The notes under the pieces: model-generated
What the model was told of the DNA's origin: nothing
The model's input: only the letters and a program-made list of their open reading frames with translations
Databases searched by the model: none
Position numbers and translations under genes: made by a program
DNA from: Cytophagaceae bacterium
GTDB taxonomy: Bacteria > Bacteroidota > Bacteroidia > Cytophagales > Flexibacteraceae
Reading direction: 5' to 3'
Length of the DNA stretch: 64,000 bases
Assembly (NCBI GenBank): GCA_027485575.1
Contig: JAIXQU010000101.1
Coordinates: 39,932 to 103,931, forward strand
Shown here: piece by piece, positions 16,431 to 25,552 of the stretch
How the letters are laid out: each line of letters starts with the position of its first letter
Position numbering within the stretch: the stretch's first letter is position 1

Positions 16431-18578
16431 ATGAAATTCAATTCCTGCCTTTTAATAGTGCTTTCACTTTCCTGTCTTTTTTCATGTGGCGAAAAAAAAG
16501 AGACCAATTCTAAAAAAATGATTACCCAAGCTGATTTTCCAAACTTTCCGATTGCTGAGAAAATTCCAAAAACTTTTGATGATTTTGGGACAAGCCGCGT
16601 TGATGATTATTACTGGATTAGAAGTCCAAAAGACCAGAAAACGCTGGACTACGTCAATGCTGAAAATGCCTATAAGGATACGGTGATGGCACACACCAAG
16701 CCACTTCAGGAGAAATTATTTTCAGAGTTAAAATCAAGAATCAAGGAAGAAGACCAATCGGTTCCTTATTTCGAGAACGGCTATTTTTATTATGGCAGAA
16801 CTGAAACTGGAAAACAATATAGCGTGTTGTGCCGAAGGAAAACCACGATGGATTCTCCTGAAGAAATTATAATGGATTTTAACAAAGAATCTGAAGGCAA
16901 ACCAACTTTCATTGTTGGCCAATCAGAAGTAAGTCCTGATGGCAACATATTGGCATATAGTTACAATCTGACGGGTTCCTCGGTTGAAACCGATCTATAT
17001 TTTAAGGATTTGAAGACGGGTCAGATGTTGCCGGATGTGATCAAGGGAATTCAGGGAGTTGAATGGGCCAATGACAACAAAACAATTTTTTATGCCACAG
17101 CCAATGCTGCTTTGCGGGCTGACAAAGTTTTTATGCATCAATTGGGTCAAAAATCTGCTGATAATCAAATTTTTATAGAGCCCAATGAACTTTTTAATGT
17201 TCGATTAAGAAAAACCAGAAGTCAGGCATTTATTCAAATTGTATCTGAGAGCTTTACAACCACAGATTTGCATTTGATTGATGCCAATAAGCCAGATGTA
17301 AAACCAATTCTTTTTACACCAAAAATTCAGGATGTAGAATATAATGTGGATCACCATACCGGTAAGTTTTTTGTTTTGGAACGAGACAAAGAACACAAGA
17401 ATCGAAGGGTTTATGAGGTGCCATTAAAGGGGTTTGAGAACAGAAAAAATTGGAAAGAAATCATTGCCCATCAGGCGGATACGAAGATTGAAAATATTAA
17501 TGTTTTTGAGAAGTTTCTGGTTTATGTTACTAAAAAACAAGGACTTAAATCAATCCAGGCAAGAAACCTCACAACTGGAGAAATCAAAACGGTATCTTTT
17601 CCAGAGCCGGTTTATGTAATTGGGTCAGGAGCCAATCCGAACTATACAGCCACTAAGTTCAGATATAGTTATAGTTCGCTTAACAGGCCGCAATCTACTT
17701 TTGACTATGACCTTTTGGAAGACAAAAGCATAAAACTTAAAGAGCAGGAAATTCCTGGCGGCTTCAATGCCGAAAACTATACGGTTGAACGGATTTGGGC
17801 CAAAGCAAAAGACGGAAAGGAAGTTCCGATGGCAGTTATTTATAAAAAGGATTTACAGAAAAACGGAAAAAATCCAGCTTTGCTATATTCTTATGGATCT
17901 TACGGTTATCCTACAGAGGCTAATTTTAGTTCCAGTATTTTTAGTTTGGTAGATAGAGGTTTTGTGTATGCGCTTGCCTCGATTCGTGGGGGAGATGACC
18001 TAGGTGAGGAATGGTATGAGGATGGAAAACTGCAAAACAAGAAAAACAGTTTCACGGATTTCATTGCATGTGCGGAGCATCTGATTGATCAAAAATACAC
18101 GCAACCATCCAAACTCGCTATTATGGGAGGTAGTGCAGGCGGCTTGTTGATGGGTGCCGTAGTCAATATGCGTCCTGAGTTGTTTCAGGCAGTTTTGGCC
18201 CTGGTCCCATTTGTGGATGTTATCAATACAATGCAGGATAAAACCTTGCCGCTCACCACGCAGGAGTATGAGCAATGGGGCGATCCCGCTGTAAAATCAG
18301 ATTTTGAATACATGAAAAGCTACTCGCCTTATGATAACATCGAAAAGAAGAATTACCCAAATATTCTGGCTACGGGTGGTTTAAATGATTCACAGGTTGG
18401 CTTTCATGAACCAACAAAATGGGTGGCCAAACTTAGGGCAATGAAAACAGATCAAAACCTTGTTTTACTTCAAATTAACATGAAATCAGGACATGGTGGG
18501 GCTTCAGGGCGGTTCGATAAACTGAAAGATACTGCATTTTACTATGCCTTTGCTTTGGATAGATTGGGGGTAGAATAA
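16431..18578 (+). CDS. S9-family oligopeptidase (PtrB-like), predicted lipoprotein
   Basis: A 715-residue prolyl-oligopeptidase family serine peptidase. Residues 1-20 form a lipoprotein signal with lipobox L-F-S-C, so the enzyme is expected membrane-anchored in the periplasm or outer membrane. A seven-bladed propeller follows, then the alpha/beta-hydrolase domain with nucleophile S568 in G-G-S-A-G-G, D653 in N-D-S-Q-V and H688 in S-G-H-G-G. The C-terminal motifs resemble oligopeptidase B, which prefers cleavage after basic residues. The long nucleotide gap before ftsX (66 nt) suggests a separate unit. Confidence 0.93.
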   Translation: MKFNSCLLIVLSLSCLFSCGEKKETNSKKMITQADFPNFPIAEKIPKTFDDFGTSRVDDYYWIRSPKDQKTLDYVNAENAYKDTVMAHTKPLQEKLFSELKSRIKEEDQSVPYFENGYFYYGRTETGKQYSVLCRRKTTMDSPEEIIMDFNKESEGKPTFIVGQSEVSPDGNILAYSYNLTGSSVETDLYFKDLKTGQMLPDVIKGIQGVEWANDNKTIFYATANAALRADKVFMHQLGQKSADNQIFIEPNELFNVRLRKTRSQAFIQIVSESFTTTDLHLIDANKPDVKPILFTPKIQDVEYNVDHHTGKFFVLERDKEHKNRRVYEVPLKGFENRKNWKEIIAHQADTKIENINVFEKFLVYVTKKQGLKSIQARNLTTGEIKTVSFPEPVYVIGSGANPNYTATKFRYSYSSLNRPQSTFDYDLLEDKSIKLKEQEIPGGFNAENYTVERIWAKAKDGKEVPMAVIYKKDLQKNGKNPALLYSYGSYGYPTEANFSSSIFSLVDRGFVYALASIRGGDDLGEEWYEDGKLQNKKNSFTDFIACAEHLIDQKYTQPSKLAIMGGSAGGLLMGAVVNMRPELFQAVLALVPFVDVINTMQDKTLPLTTQEYEQWGDPAVKSDFEYMKSYSPYDNIEKKNYPNILATGGLNDSQVGFHEPTKWVAKLRAMKTDQNLVLLQINMKSGHGGASGRFDKLKDTAFYYAFALDRLGVE

Positions 18579-18644
18579 AATTTGGTAGGATAGATTTGAA
18601 CTAAAACACCTGATTTATCAAATAATTCCTACTTTTTTGCATGC

Positions 18645-19532
18645 ATGAAAAAGAAATCGCTCGGTAAAACAGGTAGTTCATGGACTGTAATTTTTACAAT
18701 CGGACTGGCTCTTTTTAACCTGGGTGTTTTTGGTTTGATTTTGCTTTTTGGAAATCAGATGTCAAAGATAATAAGGCAAAATTTTGAAATTCAGGTGTTT
18801 ATGAATCAAGATTTTGATTTGGGATCTGTTAAAGAGTTTCAAAAAAAATTGGCTTCCGAACCCTTTGTGGCCAGGAATAAAAACGGCCTTCCATCAATAA
18901 ACTATATAAGTAAAGAAGAAGCAGGACAACGTTTTATGGTAGAAACAGGAGAGGATTTTTCTCAATTTTTGGGCGAAAATCCACTTCGGGATGCATTTTC
19001 CATCAAGGTATCAGAAAGGTATTTGAGTCCTGAAAAATTGAAGGAAATAAAAACAACATTGACTGCAATACCTGGAGTATTTGAGGTGGTTTATGTTGAA
19101 AGTTTGATAGATTCAATTCAGGAAAACATTCAGAAAATAACTTTAATTTTTTCTGCCATCGCCTTTTTGCTGGTTTTTACGGCGGTTTGGTTAATTCGAA
19201 ATACCATCCGACTTTCAATTTATTCCCAAAGATTCTTAATCAGAACTATGTCTTTGGTTGGGGCTAATAACTGGTTTATTCAAAAACCTTTTGTCTGGAA
19301 TATGCTCCTTCAAGGATTTATTGGGGGCCTTTTGTCAGGAATTTGCCTACTTCTTGGCCTTCATTTTGTGAAAGACTATTACCCACCGATTCAGATGGTG
19401 CTGGTTCCTGAAGAGATAGGTTTTTTGATTGTTATACTGTTGATATCCGGAGGATTTCTGGGCGGTTTAACCTCCTGGTTATCAATTAGAAAATATATAA
19501 ATAAAAACCTGGATCAGTTACATATCTATTAG
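18645..19532 (+). CDS. ftsX: Cell division protein FtsX-like permease
   Basis: A 295-residue FtsX: a short cytoplasmic N-terminus, TM1 (about 16-40), a large extracytoplasmic domain (about 41-165), and three further TM helices near 168-190, 222-245 and 258-282. With the ATPase FtsE (not in this window) it controls cell-wall hydrolases at the septum. The sequence pattern (V-Q/F-M-N-x-x-x periplasmic strand, K-E-E-A-x-x-R-F) fits the bacterial FtsX family better than MacB-type permeases. A terminator follows (19546-19582). Confidence 0.88.
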   Translation: MKKKSLGKTGSSWTVIFTIGLALFNLGVFGLILLFGNQMSKIIRQNFEIQVFMNQDFDLGSVKEFQKKLASEPFVARNKNGLPSINYISKEEAGQRFMVETGEDFSQFLGENPLRDAFSIKVSERYLSPEKLKEIKTTLTAIPGVFEVVYVESLIDSIQENIQKITLIFSAIAFLLVFTAVWLIRNTIRLSIYSQRFLIRTMSLVGANNWFIQKPFVWNMLLQGFIGGLLSGICLLLGLHFVKDYYPPIQMVLVPEEIGFLIVILLISGGFLGGLTSWLSIRKYINKNLDQLHIY

Positions 19533-19545
19533 AATTTGAAAAGGC

Positions 19546-19582
19546 AAAAAAATACCAGAAGTTGCTCTGGTACTTTTCTTTT
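19546..19582. terminator. Bidirectional intrinsic terminator
   Basis: Stem TACCAGA (19553-19559) / TCTGGTA (19566-19572) with loop AGTTGC, flanked by an A run on the left and CTTTTCTTTT on the right. It lies between ftsX and the convergent gene at 19586-20155 and can serve both. Confidence 0.75.
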
Positions 19583-19585
19583 GAC

Positions 19586-20155
19586 TTAAAAGGCGTAGCC
19601 TATTTGAAATGTACTGGCAAAGAAAGAACCTGGTCCAGTTGTGTACCAAATGAGTCCGGATATATCATAGTCATTGTTGATATTGTAGCTTTTGAAGCCA
19701 ATGTTCAAATCTATAACAAAGCTTTTTTTCTCCCCGATCAAAAACTGGTAACCCAATGCACCACCATAACCAATACCTGAGATATTAAATTTGCCATCTG
19801 TAACAGGATTTCCATCTATATCTGTATAGTCTAGAGCTGGTGATTTATGGTTATAGTAACCAAAAAATGGCTGCAGATAAAAACCCTCTGGTGCTACACT
19901 TCCTAAATAAAAACGTGCAAAAGGAGCTAACTGAAAACCAGGATAAATACCATAATAATAAGATAGTTGAGCACCAGTTGAAAACCACTTTGCCAAAGCG
20001 AACTCTCCTTTCACTCTGAATTTTGAAAGTAAACCCAGGGGCGCCCCGGTTATTACACCTTTTTTTCCGTGTTCATCCGCTACACCGGAATATGCGTTTT
20101 GACCAAAAATTGTAGCTGCAAGCAGCGCTGATAAAATAAAGACTTTGATGTTCAT
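19586..20155 (-). CDS. Outer-membrane beta-barrel-like protein
   Basis: A 189-residue protein with a signal peptide (hydrophobic about 4-18, cleavage near A-Y-S). Alternating polar/aromatic strands follow (F-A-R-F-Y-L, Y-G-I-Y-P-G-F, G-Y-G-G-A-L-G-Y-Q-F-L) and it ends in F-Q-I-G-Y-A-F, with the terminal aromatic usual for BAM-inserted outer-membrane proteins. It probably forms a small (8-strand) barrel; no named family was recognised. It is a single gene with an AT-rich upstream region of about 590 bp. Confidence 0.72.
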   Translation of the reverse strand: MNIKVFILSALLAATIFGQNAYSGVADEHGKKGVITGAPLGLLSKFRVKGEFALAKWFSTGAQLSYYYGIYPGFQLAPFARFYLGSVAPEGFYLQPFFGYYNHKSPALDYTDIDGNPVTDGKFNISGIGYGGALGYQFLIGEKKSFVIDLNIGFKSYNINNDYDISGLIWYTTGPGSFFASTFQIGYAF

Positions 20156-20690
20156 AAATTATTTATTTTTTGGCAAGAAAATAAAAATTATTTATGAAGT
20201 AGATATTTCTTTGCTATTTCTTCATTTGATGACTATGCTATAGTTTACGCCTAGGGAGTATTAAAGAAAAATTTATGGTATCGATATTCGTTTTTTTAGG
20301 TTTATCTACCTTTGGAGATGGATTAATGATCAGTACATTTAGTGATATATCGTCAAAATTTCAATTTACAATAATTTCCTTTTAAATTTTTTTATGTTGA
20401 TATTCAAGATTTTAAAAAATATTTTTGGCTATTAGGGCAGGGTTTGTTTTTTGAAAAAAAGTATTGTGCAATACTTCGGTTCCCTTAATGCTTGAACTCA
20501 GTTTTAGCAATTCTTAAAAAGCAAAAACAGTTTTATTTCTGGCTTCGCTTTCAAAATTTTTGATAGGAAATTTTTAGGTGCTAAACCTTGACTCATCTTC
20601 TGGCTTGATTTCCTTTTTGAGTTCGACAAACAGAAAATTCTCTATCACATGGTTTTCCCAATGGAAATTTCTGGTTTAAAGTGTCCCAAA
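20156..20690. other. AT-rich non-coding stretch
   Basis: About 535 bp without a credible gene. It must hold the promoter of the minus-strand barrel gene at 19586-20155. A perfect 8-bp inverted repeat AAGTATTG/CAATACTT (20459-20476, 2-nt spacer) is the only clear structure. No riboswitch or tRNA was seen. Confidence 0.6.
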
Positions 20691-20693
20691 AAT

Positions 20694-20724
20694 AAAATAG
20701 CCCGGAGTAAAACCGGGCTATTTT
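20694..20724 (-). terminator. Intrinsic terminator of the zinc-ribbon gene
   Basis: A 12-bp perfect stem (20694-20705 and 20713-20724, arm AAAATAGCCCGG) with a 7-nt loop, 20 nt beyond the stop of the minus-strand gene at 20744. On the minus strand it runs into TTATTTTTGG. Confidence 0.88.
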
Positions 20725-20743
20725 GTATATCTTAACTTAAGAA

Positions 20744-21508
20744 TCAGGCTTTTGTCTTGGTTGGAGCAACTAACTCCTCAATAACTTCGACGTCAGCAAG
20801 GACCCTTCCGCAATGTTCACAAACTATAATTTTCTTTTTTTCCCTGATATCAGCTTGCCTCTGAGGTGGAACCTGGTTGAAACACCCACCACAAGCACCT
20901 CTTCGAACTTTTACCACAGCCAGGCCATTGATTGAGTTTTGTCTGATTCGGTTGTAGCTATACATGAGTCTTTCCTCAATTTTTGCTTCAGCAGTTTCTC
21001 TTCCCACCCTTAGCTTTTTCTCTTCTTCAGTACTTTCAGATACAATTGAATCCAATTCAGCTTTTTTGGCTTCCAAATCTCCTTTTCTACCAAGCATTCT
21101 GCTTTCAATATCGGAAATTTCAATATTTTTCTTTTCTACTCGAAACAGAGTTTCTCTGTTTTTCTTTTCAAAAAGTTGAATGTCAAGTTCTTGAGACTCA
21201 ATCTCTTTAGAAATTGCTTCAAATTCCCGGTTGTTTCTGACATTGTTTTGCTGCTCCTGATATTTCTTGATAAGCTTTTCAGAATCCTTCATTCCAGCTT
21301 TGCCTTTAACAACTTCCTGGTTTAATTCTTCTATTTCAGCTTTGAATTTCCCTATCCGGGTTTCATAACCTGCAAGTTCATCTTCAAGGTCCCTAACCTC
21401 TTCTGGAAGGTCACCTCTGATTTTTAGTAACTCATCTATTTGAGAATCAATCTTTTGAAGAGCCATTAAGGCATCTAGTTTCTGAGAAACGGTACTTTCT
21501 GTTGACAT
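20744..21508 (-). CDS. Coiled-coil zinc-ribbon protein (COG1579 type)
   Basis: A 254-residue protein: about 190 residues of Glu/Lys-rich antiparallel coiled coil, then a C4 zinc ribbon (R-R-G-A-C-G-G-C ... V-C-E-H-C-G-R). This matches the COG1579/DUF164-type family (zf-RING_7), proposed to bind nucleic acid or act as a scaffold; the function is not established. It follows the Nif3-like gene by 3 nt, a pairing I recall as common in Bacteroidota, so the two are likely co-expressed. Confidence 0.88.
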   Translation of the reverse strand: MSTESTVSQKLDALMALQKIDSQIDELLKIRGDLPEEVRDLEDELAGYETRIGKFKAEIEELNQEVVKGKAGMKDSEKLIKKYQEQQNNVRNNREFEAISKEIESQELDIQLFEKKNRETLFRVEKKNIEISDIESRMLGRKGDLEAKKAELDSIVSESTEEEKKLRVGRETAEAKIEERLMYSYNRIRQNSINGLAVVKVRRGACGGCFNQVPPQRQADIREKKKIIVCEHCGRVLADVEVIEELVAPTKTKA

Positions 21509-21511
21509 TTT

Positions 21512-22606
21512 TTAAGCGTAGAAAACTGGATTTGTCTTTGTTTTCGACAAAAGGACCGCAATATTAGGAAATTCATTTGATAATTTCTCCATTATTAATT
21601 CAGAAGTAAATTGTTCAGACTCGTAGTGGCCAATATCCATCAAGGTGATTTTTCCCTCAGCATCAAAAAATTCATGGTATTTGATGTCTGAAGTAATGAA
21701 AACGTCGGCATCGGCTTGTTTGGCATTGTTGAGAAGAAAGTACCCTGAGCCGCCACAAAGGGCAACCTTCTCTACCATTTCTTTTGAAGACTGTGTGTAC
21801 TTAAAGGTTGTGAGGTCAAACTGCTTTTTTACCAAATCCATAAATTCCTGTTTGGGAATGGGCTTTGCCAGATTGCCTACCATTCCCGAACCTACCTCCT
21901 GCCATTCATTATCCAATTCTACAAAACCGTAAGAAACCTCTTCGTAAGGATGTGACTCGATTAATGCAGTTAATACCTTGTTTTTTAAAAACTTAGGCAA
22001 TATTACTTCTATTTTCCATTCTGATAATTCTTCCAGTATGCCATTTTTTCCAATGCTTGGATTGGCTTTATGGTTAGGTAAAAAGCGGCCTTTTCCCTCT
22101 GTGGAAAAGCTGCATTGGTTATAATTTCCTATTTCACCCGCTCCAGCCTTATGAACTGCCTCTACCACCTTTTCCTTGTATTCAAAAGGAACATAAAAGT
22201 AAAGTTGAACTAGTTTTCCCTCGGTTGGTTTCAAGATTCGAATATCTTCAAGAGCCAATCTGCTGGCCATTTTTGCATTTACACCTGTTTGAATGGAGTC
22301 AAGATTGGTGTGTAATCCAAAAATTCCGATTTGGTTTATCAAGGCATTTTCAATCGTTCTTGCCACATAATTTTGGCCATTAAGCCGCTTTAACCCTTTG
22401 AAAAGTATTGGATGATGGCTCACAATTAATTCACAGCCTGATTTTTTTGCTTCCTCCACCACATCTTCTGTGGTATCAAGCGAAACCAAAATCCTTGAAA
22501 CGTCCCTTTCTTTTCTACCAACCAATAAACCAACATTGTCATAATCCTCCGCTAAAGATGGGTTTGCCCAGCCGTCCAGGAAGGAAATTATATTCGAAAT
22601 TTGCAT
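21512..22606 (-). CDS. Nif3-like dinuclear metal centre protein
   Basis: A 364-residue protein of the Nif3/YqfO family. Metal ligands are visible in V-S-H-H-P, G-L-H-T-N-L-D and, near the C-terminus, D-I-G-H-Y-E-S-E. The long form includes an inserted PII/CutA-like domain in the middle (about 125-230), which explains its length compared with about 250 residues for short homologues. It is sometimes annotated as GTP cyclohydrolase 1 type 2; the physiological role is unsettled. First gene of a two-gene operon with the zinc-ribbon gene. Confidence 0.93.
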   Translation of the reverse strand: MQISNIISFLDGWANPSLAEDYDNVGLLVGRKERDVSRILVSLDTTEDVVEEAKKSGCELIVSHHPILFKGLKRLNGQNYVARTIENALINQIGIFGLHTNLDSIQTGVNAKMASRLALEDIRILKPTEGKLVQLYFYVPFEYKEKVVEAVHKAGAGEIGNYNQCSFSTEGKGRFLPNHKANPSIGKNGILEELSEWKIEVILPKFLKNKVLTALIESHPYEEVSYGFVELDNEWQEVGSGMVGNLAKPIPKQEFMDLVKKQFDLTTFKYTQSSKEMVEKVALCGGSGYFLLNNAKQADADVFITSDIKYHEFFDAEGKITLMDIGHYESEQFTSELIMEKLSNEFPNIAVLLSKTKTNPVFYA

Positions 22607-22666
22607 TGAAGGAAAATAGATTTAATTTTTTAAACGGAATATAAATGATTGAATGAAAACGGTTTA

Positions 22667-23422
22667 CTATGATTTTCTATTAAAAACAGTAGCTGAAGCC
22701 TGCGCAAGTGGCATCAGGAGAACTTCAGCAATGTTTACATGTTTTGGCGCTTGAATCATATAAACGATTACCTCGGCAACATCCTTTCCTGTTAATGGTT
22801 CCACACCTTTATACACTTGTTTGGCTCTTTCTGCATCACCTTTAAACCTGACCAACGAAAATTCAGTCTCCACCATTCCCGGCTTAATTTCACTTACTTT
22901 TATTCCCTCCTGATTCAGGTCGATCCTCAGGCATTCCGTAATCATTGAAACTGCTGACTTGGAAGCACAATACAAGGATCCTTTGGGATAGGCTTGTTGT
23001 CCTGCAATGCTGCTCACATTAATTATATGCCCGGATTTATTATTCAGCATTCCAGGCAAAACGGCCTCCGTAACGGCTACAAGTCCTTTAATATTGATGT
23101 CAATCATTGCCTCCCAATCTTCCCATTTTCCATCCTGGAACAGGTCCATACCATGCGCATTTCCGGCATTATTGACCAGCACATCAATCTTTTTCCAATC
23201 TTCAGGCAATCCATCAATATTGGACCGGATTTCCGCTCTCTTTCTCACATCAAAGCAAAGGGTGTAAATTCTTTCATTATTAAATTCAGTTTGTAATGCC
23301 TTAAGCTTTTCCTCCCTGCGACCGGTCGCAATGATGAAATACCCATTTGAATGGAGAATTCTTGCGGTTTCAAGGCCGATTCCAGAAGTGGCTCCTGTTA
23401 TTAAAACTATTCTTTTGTCCAT
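22667..23422 (-). CDS. Short-chain dehydrogenase/reductase
   Basis: A classical SDR of 251 residues. The Rossmann motif T-G-A-T-S-G-I-G is near the N-terminus, then N-N-A-G, the catalytic serine in N-V-S-S-I-A-G and Y-C-A-S-K. An upstream TTG (23449) would add nine residues with no family support, so the ATG at 23422 (M-D-K-R-I-V-L-I-T-G) is preferred. The sequence is closest in style to the YdfG / serine 3-dehydrogenase-like group, acting on 3-hydroxy acids; the substrate is not certain. Divergent from phoH. Confidence 0.92.
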   Translation of the reverse strand: MDKRIVLITGATSGIGLETARILHSNGYFIIATGRREEKLKALQTEFNNERIYTLCFDVRKRAEIRSNIDGLPEDWKKIDVLVNNAGNAHGMDLFQDGKWEDWEAMIDINIKGLVAVTEAVLPGMLNNKSGHIINVSSIAGQQAYPKGSLYCASKSAVSMITECLRIDLNQEGIKVSEIKPGMVETEFSLVRFKGDAERAKQVYKGVEPLTGKDVAEVIVYMIQAPKHVNIAEVLLMPLAQASATVFNRKS

Positions 23423-23553
23423 GAAATTTAAAAATGAATTGGCTTGCAAATTTGGTCAATTAAAAGAAATAACAATTTACCTCTTGGTAATATTCTAATC
23501 TTTACTTTTACAGTTGAAAAAGAAAAGGATAGAATTTAAAATCATATATCTTA

Positions 23554-24522
23554 TTGGTAGAAAAGACAATAACTCTTGAAAATGTTTCACTTGTTGATTT
23601 TTTGGGAGTCGAAAACAAGAATCTTAAGGAAATTTCACAGGCATTTCCTGAAAGTAAAATCATAAGCAGAGGAAATGAAATCCGTATCAGAGGAACTGGT
23701 GCTGAGATAATTAAAATTTCAGATATTTTGACAAGTCTGTTGGAGTATTACAACCAATATGGAAAGATCTCCGAAGAAAAGATTAAGTCACTAATCAAAC
23801 AAGATCAGTTGGCCACCGAGGTTGAAGGCCAGGAAGATGTCATCGTTTATTCTGCCAAAGGGTTTCCTGTAAAAGCCAGGACCCCTAATCAACGAAGAAT
23901 GGTTGAGGCCTCGCAAAAGCACGATATGGTTTTTGCCACTGGCCCGGCTGGGACAGGGAAGACCTATACTGCGGTAGCAATTGCGGTCCGGGCTTTAAAA
24001 AACAAAGAAGTTAAGAAAATAATCATCACACGGCCTGCCGTAGAAGCGGGTGAAAACCTTGGATTTCTTCCAGGGGACCTCAAAGAAAAAATCGATCCTT
24101 ATCTGAGGCCAATTTATGATGCTTTAGATGATATGCTTCCACCCGAGAAAATGAAGTTTTATCAGGAAAACCGGATTATAGAAATTGCGCCATTGGCTTA
24201 CATGAGAGGCCGGACACTGAACAATGCTTTTGTTTTGTTGGATGAAGCTCAAAATACTACGCCGAGCCAAATCAAAATGTTTTTAACCCGGATGGGCCCG
24301 GAATCAAAAGTTATTGTGACCGGCGATATGACCCAGATAGACCTTCCCAGAAATCAACAATCCGGATTGACTGAGGCCTACCATGTATTAAAGAACATCA
24401 AAGGCATTGCTTTTATTCACCTGGATTCTTCTGATGTGGTTCGGCATAGGTTGGTGAAAGAGATTATTCAAGCCTATGAAAAGGAGGATGAGAGGCGAAA
24501 ACCAGTTGGAAATTTAAAATAG
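23554..24522 (+). CDS. phoH: PhoH-like ATPase
   Basis: A 322-residue PhoH/YbeZ family protein. An N-terminal KH-like segment (I-R-G-T-G-A-E, about 50-56) is followed by Walker A G-P-A-G-T-G-K-T (130-137) and Walker B V-L-L-D-E-A-Q-N. The family couples ATP hydrolysis to RNA handling and ribosome maturation with YbeY. The start is a TTG; M-V-E-K-T-I-T-L-E is the usual N-terminus of Bacteroidota homologues. It is followed after 3 nt by a thioesterase gene, so the two form an operon. Confidence 0.93.
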   Translation: MVEKTITLENVSLVDFLGVENKNLKEISQAFPESKIISRGNEIRIRGTGAEIIKISDILTSLLEYYNQYGKISEEKIKSLIKQDQLATEVEGQEDVIVYSAKGFPVKARTPNQRRMVEASQKHDMVFATGPAGTGKTYTAVAIAVRALKNKEVKKIIITRPAVEAGENLGFLPGDLKEKIDPYLRPIYDALDDMLPPEKMKFYQENRIIEIAPLAYMRGRTLNNAFVLLDEAQNTTPSQIKMFLTRMGPESKVIVTGDMTQIDLPRNQQSGLTEAYHVLKNIKGIAFIHLDSSDVVRHRLVKEIIQAYEKEDERRKPVGNLK

Positions 24523-24525
24523 ACT

Positions 24526-24945
24526 ATGTTTGATTTCACGACCCAGATAAGGGTAAGATATGCCGACACCGACCAAATGGGTTTTGTATATTATGGAAAC
24601 TATGCAAGATATTTTGAAATTGGTAGGGTTGAAGCACTTAGGAGCCTGGGGATTTCGTACAAAGCACTGGAAGAAAAGGGAATAATGATGCCGGTTTTGG
24701 AAAACTATTCCAAGTATATCAAGCCGGCATTGTATGACAATTTACTTAGCATCAGGGTTATGATTAAGGAAATTCCCGGAACAAGAATCCGGTTTGACTA
24801 TGAAATCACAAATGAAGAGGGAATTTTAATTCACCTTGGCTACACGGTTTTGGTTTTTATTTTGGCTGAAAATAAGCGAGTTATTTCATTTCCTGCTTAT
24901 ATTAAAGAGGCGATTGAAGTTTTTTTTGATAAAACTGTTAAATAA
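24526..24945 (+). CDS. Acyl-CoA thioesterase, 4HBT (YbgC/FadM) family
   Basis: A 139-residue hot-dog-fold thioesterase with the YbgC-type N-terminal signature R-Y-A-D-T-D-Q-M-G-F-V-Y-Y-G-N-Y, in which the second aspartate is the catalytic residue. It probably hydrolyses short or aromatic acyl-CoA or acyl-ACP thioesters. It lies 3 nt after phoH and directly upstream of the tRNA-Ser promoter. Confidence 0.92.
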   Translation: MFDFTTQIRVRYADTDQMGFVYYGNYARYFEIGRVEALRSLGISYKALEEKGIMMPVLENYSKYIKPALYDNLLSIRVMIKEIPGTRIRFDYEITNEEGILIHLGYTVLVFILAENKRVISFPAYIKEAIEVFFDKTVK

Positions 24946-24947
24946 CA

Positions 24948-24979
24948 TTTGGCAGAAGAAAAATGATAGCTTACTTTTG
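24948..24979 (+). promoter_or_regulatory. Bacteroidota promoter of tRNA-Ser (TTTG-N20-TACTTTTG)
   Basis: The -33 TTTG (24948-24951) and -7 TACTTTTG (24972-24979) are separated by 20 nt, matching the sigma-A promoter described for Bacteroidota on both elements and on spacing. Predicted transcription start is about 4-7 nt after 24979; the tRNA begins at 24993. It may also read into rpsT. Confidence 0.8.
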
Positions 24980-24992
24980 CACCCCGAATAAA

Positions 24993-25077
24993 AGAGAGAT
25001 GGCAGAGTGGTCGATTGCGGCGGTCTTGAAAACCGTTGACTGTTAAAGGTCCGGGGGTTCGAATCCCTCTCTCTCTG
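24993..25077 (+). tRNA. tRNA-Ser (anticodon UGA)
   Basis: An 85-nt class II tRNA. Acceptor stem AGAGAGA (24993-24999) pairs with TCTCTCT (25070-25076), with discriminator G at 25077. The D arm, the anticodon stem GCGGT/ACCGT with loop CTTGAAA (anticodon TGA), a long variable arm, and a T arm with TTCGAAT are all present. CCA is not encoded. The long variable arm and UGA anticodon identify a serine acceptor. Confidence 0.95.
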
Positions 25078-25103
25078 CAGATTTTATAAAGTAAACAATA
25101 TCA

Positions 25104-25361
25104 ATGGCAAATCATAGGTCCGCACTTAAAAAAATCCGAGCCGATAAGGTTAAAAGAATACGAAATAAGTATCAGCTAACTACTGCCCGGACTTTTGAAA
25201 AGAAACTTCGAAAAACTCATACCAAGGCTGAGGCTGTAGAGCTATTGAAAAAAGTTTCTTCTTTGTTTGATAAACTAGCAAAAAGAAACATTATTCATAG
25301 AAATAAGGCGGCCAATCACAAATCAAGGTTGGCTAAGTTGGTTAATCACCTAGCTGCTTAA
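25104..25361 (+). CDS. rpsT: 30S ribosomal protein S20
   Basis: An 85-residue, strongly basic three-helix protein with the S20 N-terminus M-A-N-H-R-S-A-L-K-K-I-R and the C-terminal H-R-N-K-A-A-N-H-K-S-R-L segment. It binds 16S rRNA early in 30S assembly. It lies 26 nt downstream of tRNA-Ser and is probably read from the same promoter; a strong terminator follows. Confidence 0.97.
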   Translation: MANHRSALKKIRADKVKRIRNKYQLTTARTFEKKLRKTHTKAEAVELLKKVSSLFDKLAKRNIIHRNKAANHKSRLAKLVNHLAA

Positions 25362-25380
25362 TACAAAAAAATTGCGTCTG

Positions 25381-25411
25381 AAAAGTCCTGTTAAAATCAG
25401 GACTTTTTTTA
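25381..25411 (+). terminator. Intrinsic terminator after rpsT
   Basis: Perfect 10-bp stem AAAAGTCCTG (25381-25390) / CAGGACTTTT (25398-25407) with loop TTAAAAT and a T tail. Confidence 0.93.
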
Positions 25412-25552
25412 TGCCCAAATCTTTGCGATCCCAATTAGAAAAGGTCAATAGAAAGGCAATTAGACGATATTTCAGGGAACGAGCGACAATCTATTGTTTT
25501 TGGCTCAATCCTTGTTGTTTACAAATTTAAACCAGAAATTTCATCCTGATAC

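Noticed and set aside
22994..23296. Plus-strand frames of about 100 codons inside the SDR gene
   Set aside because: The SDR motifs are complete on the minus strand; these are shadows.
25393..25552. Possible riboswitch in the leader of the ABC exporter gene
   Set aside because: Only the rpsT terminator is structured; nothing resembling a known riboswitch was seen.
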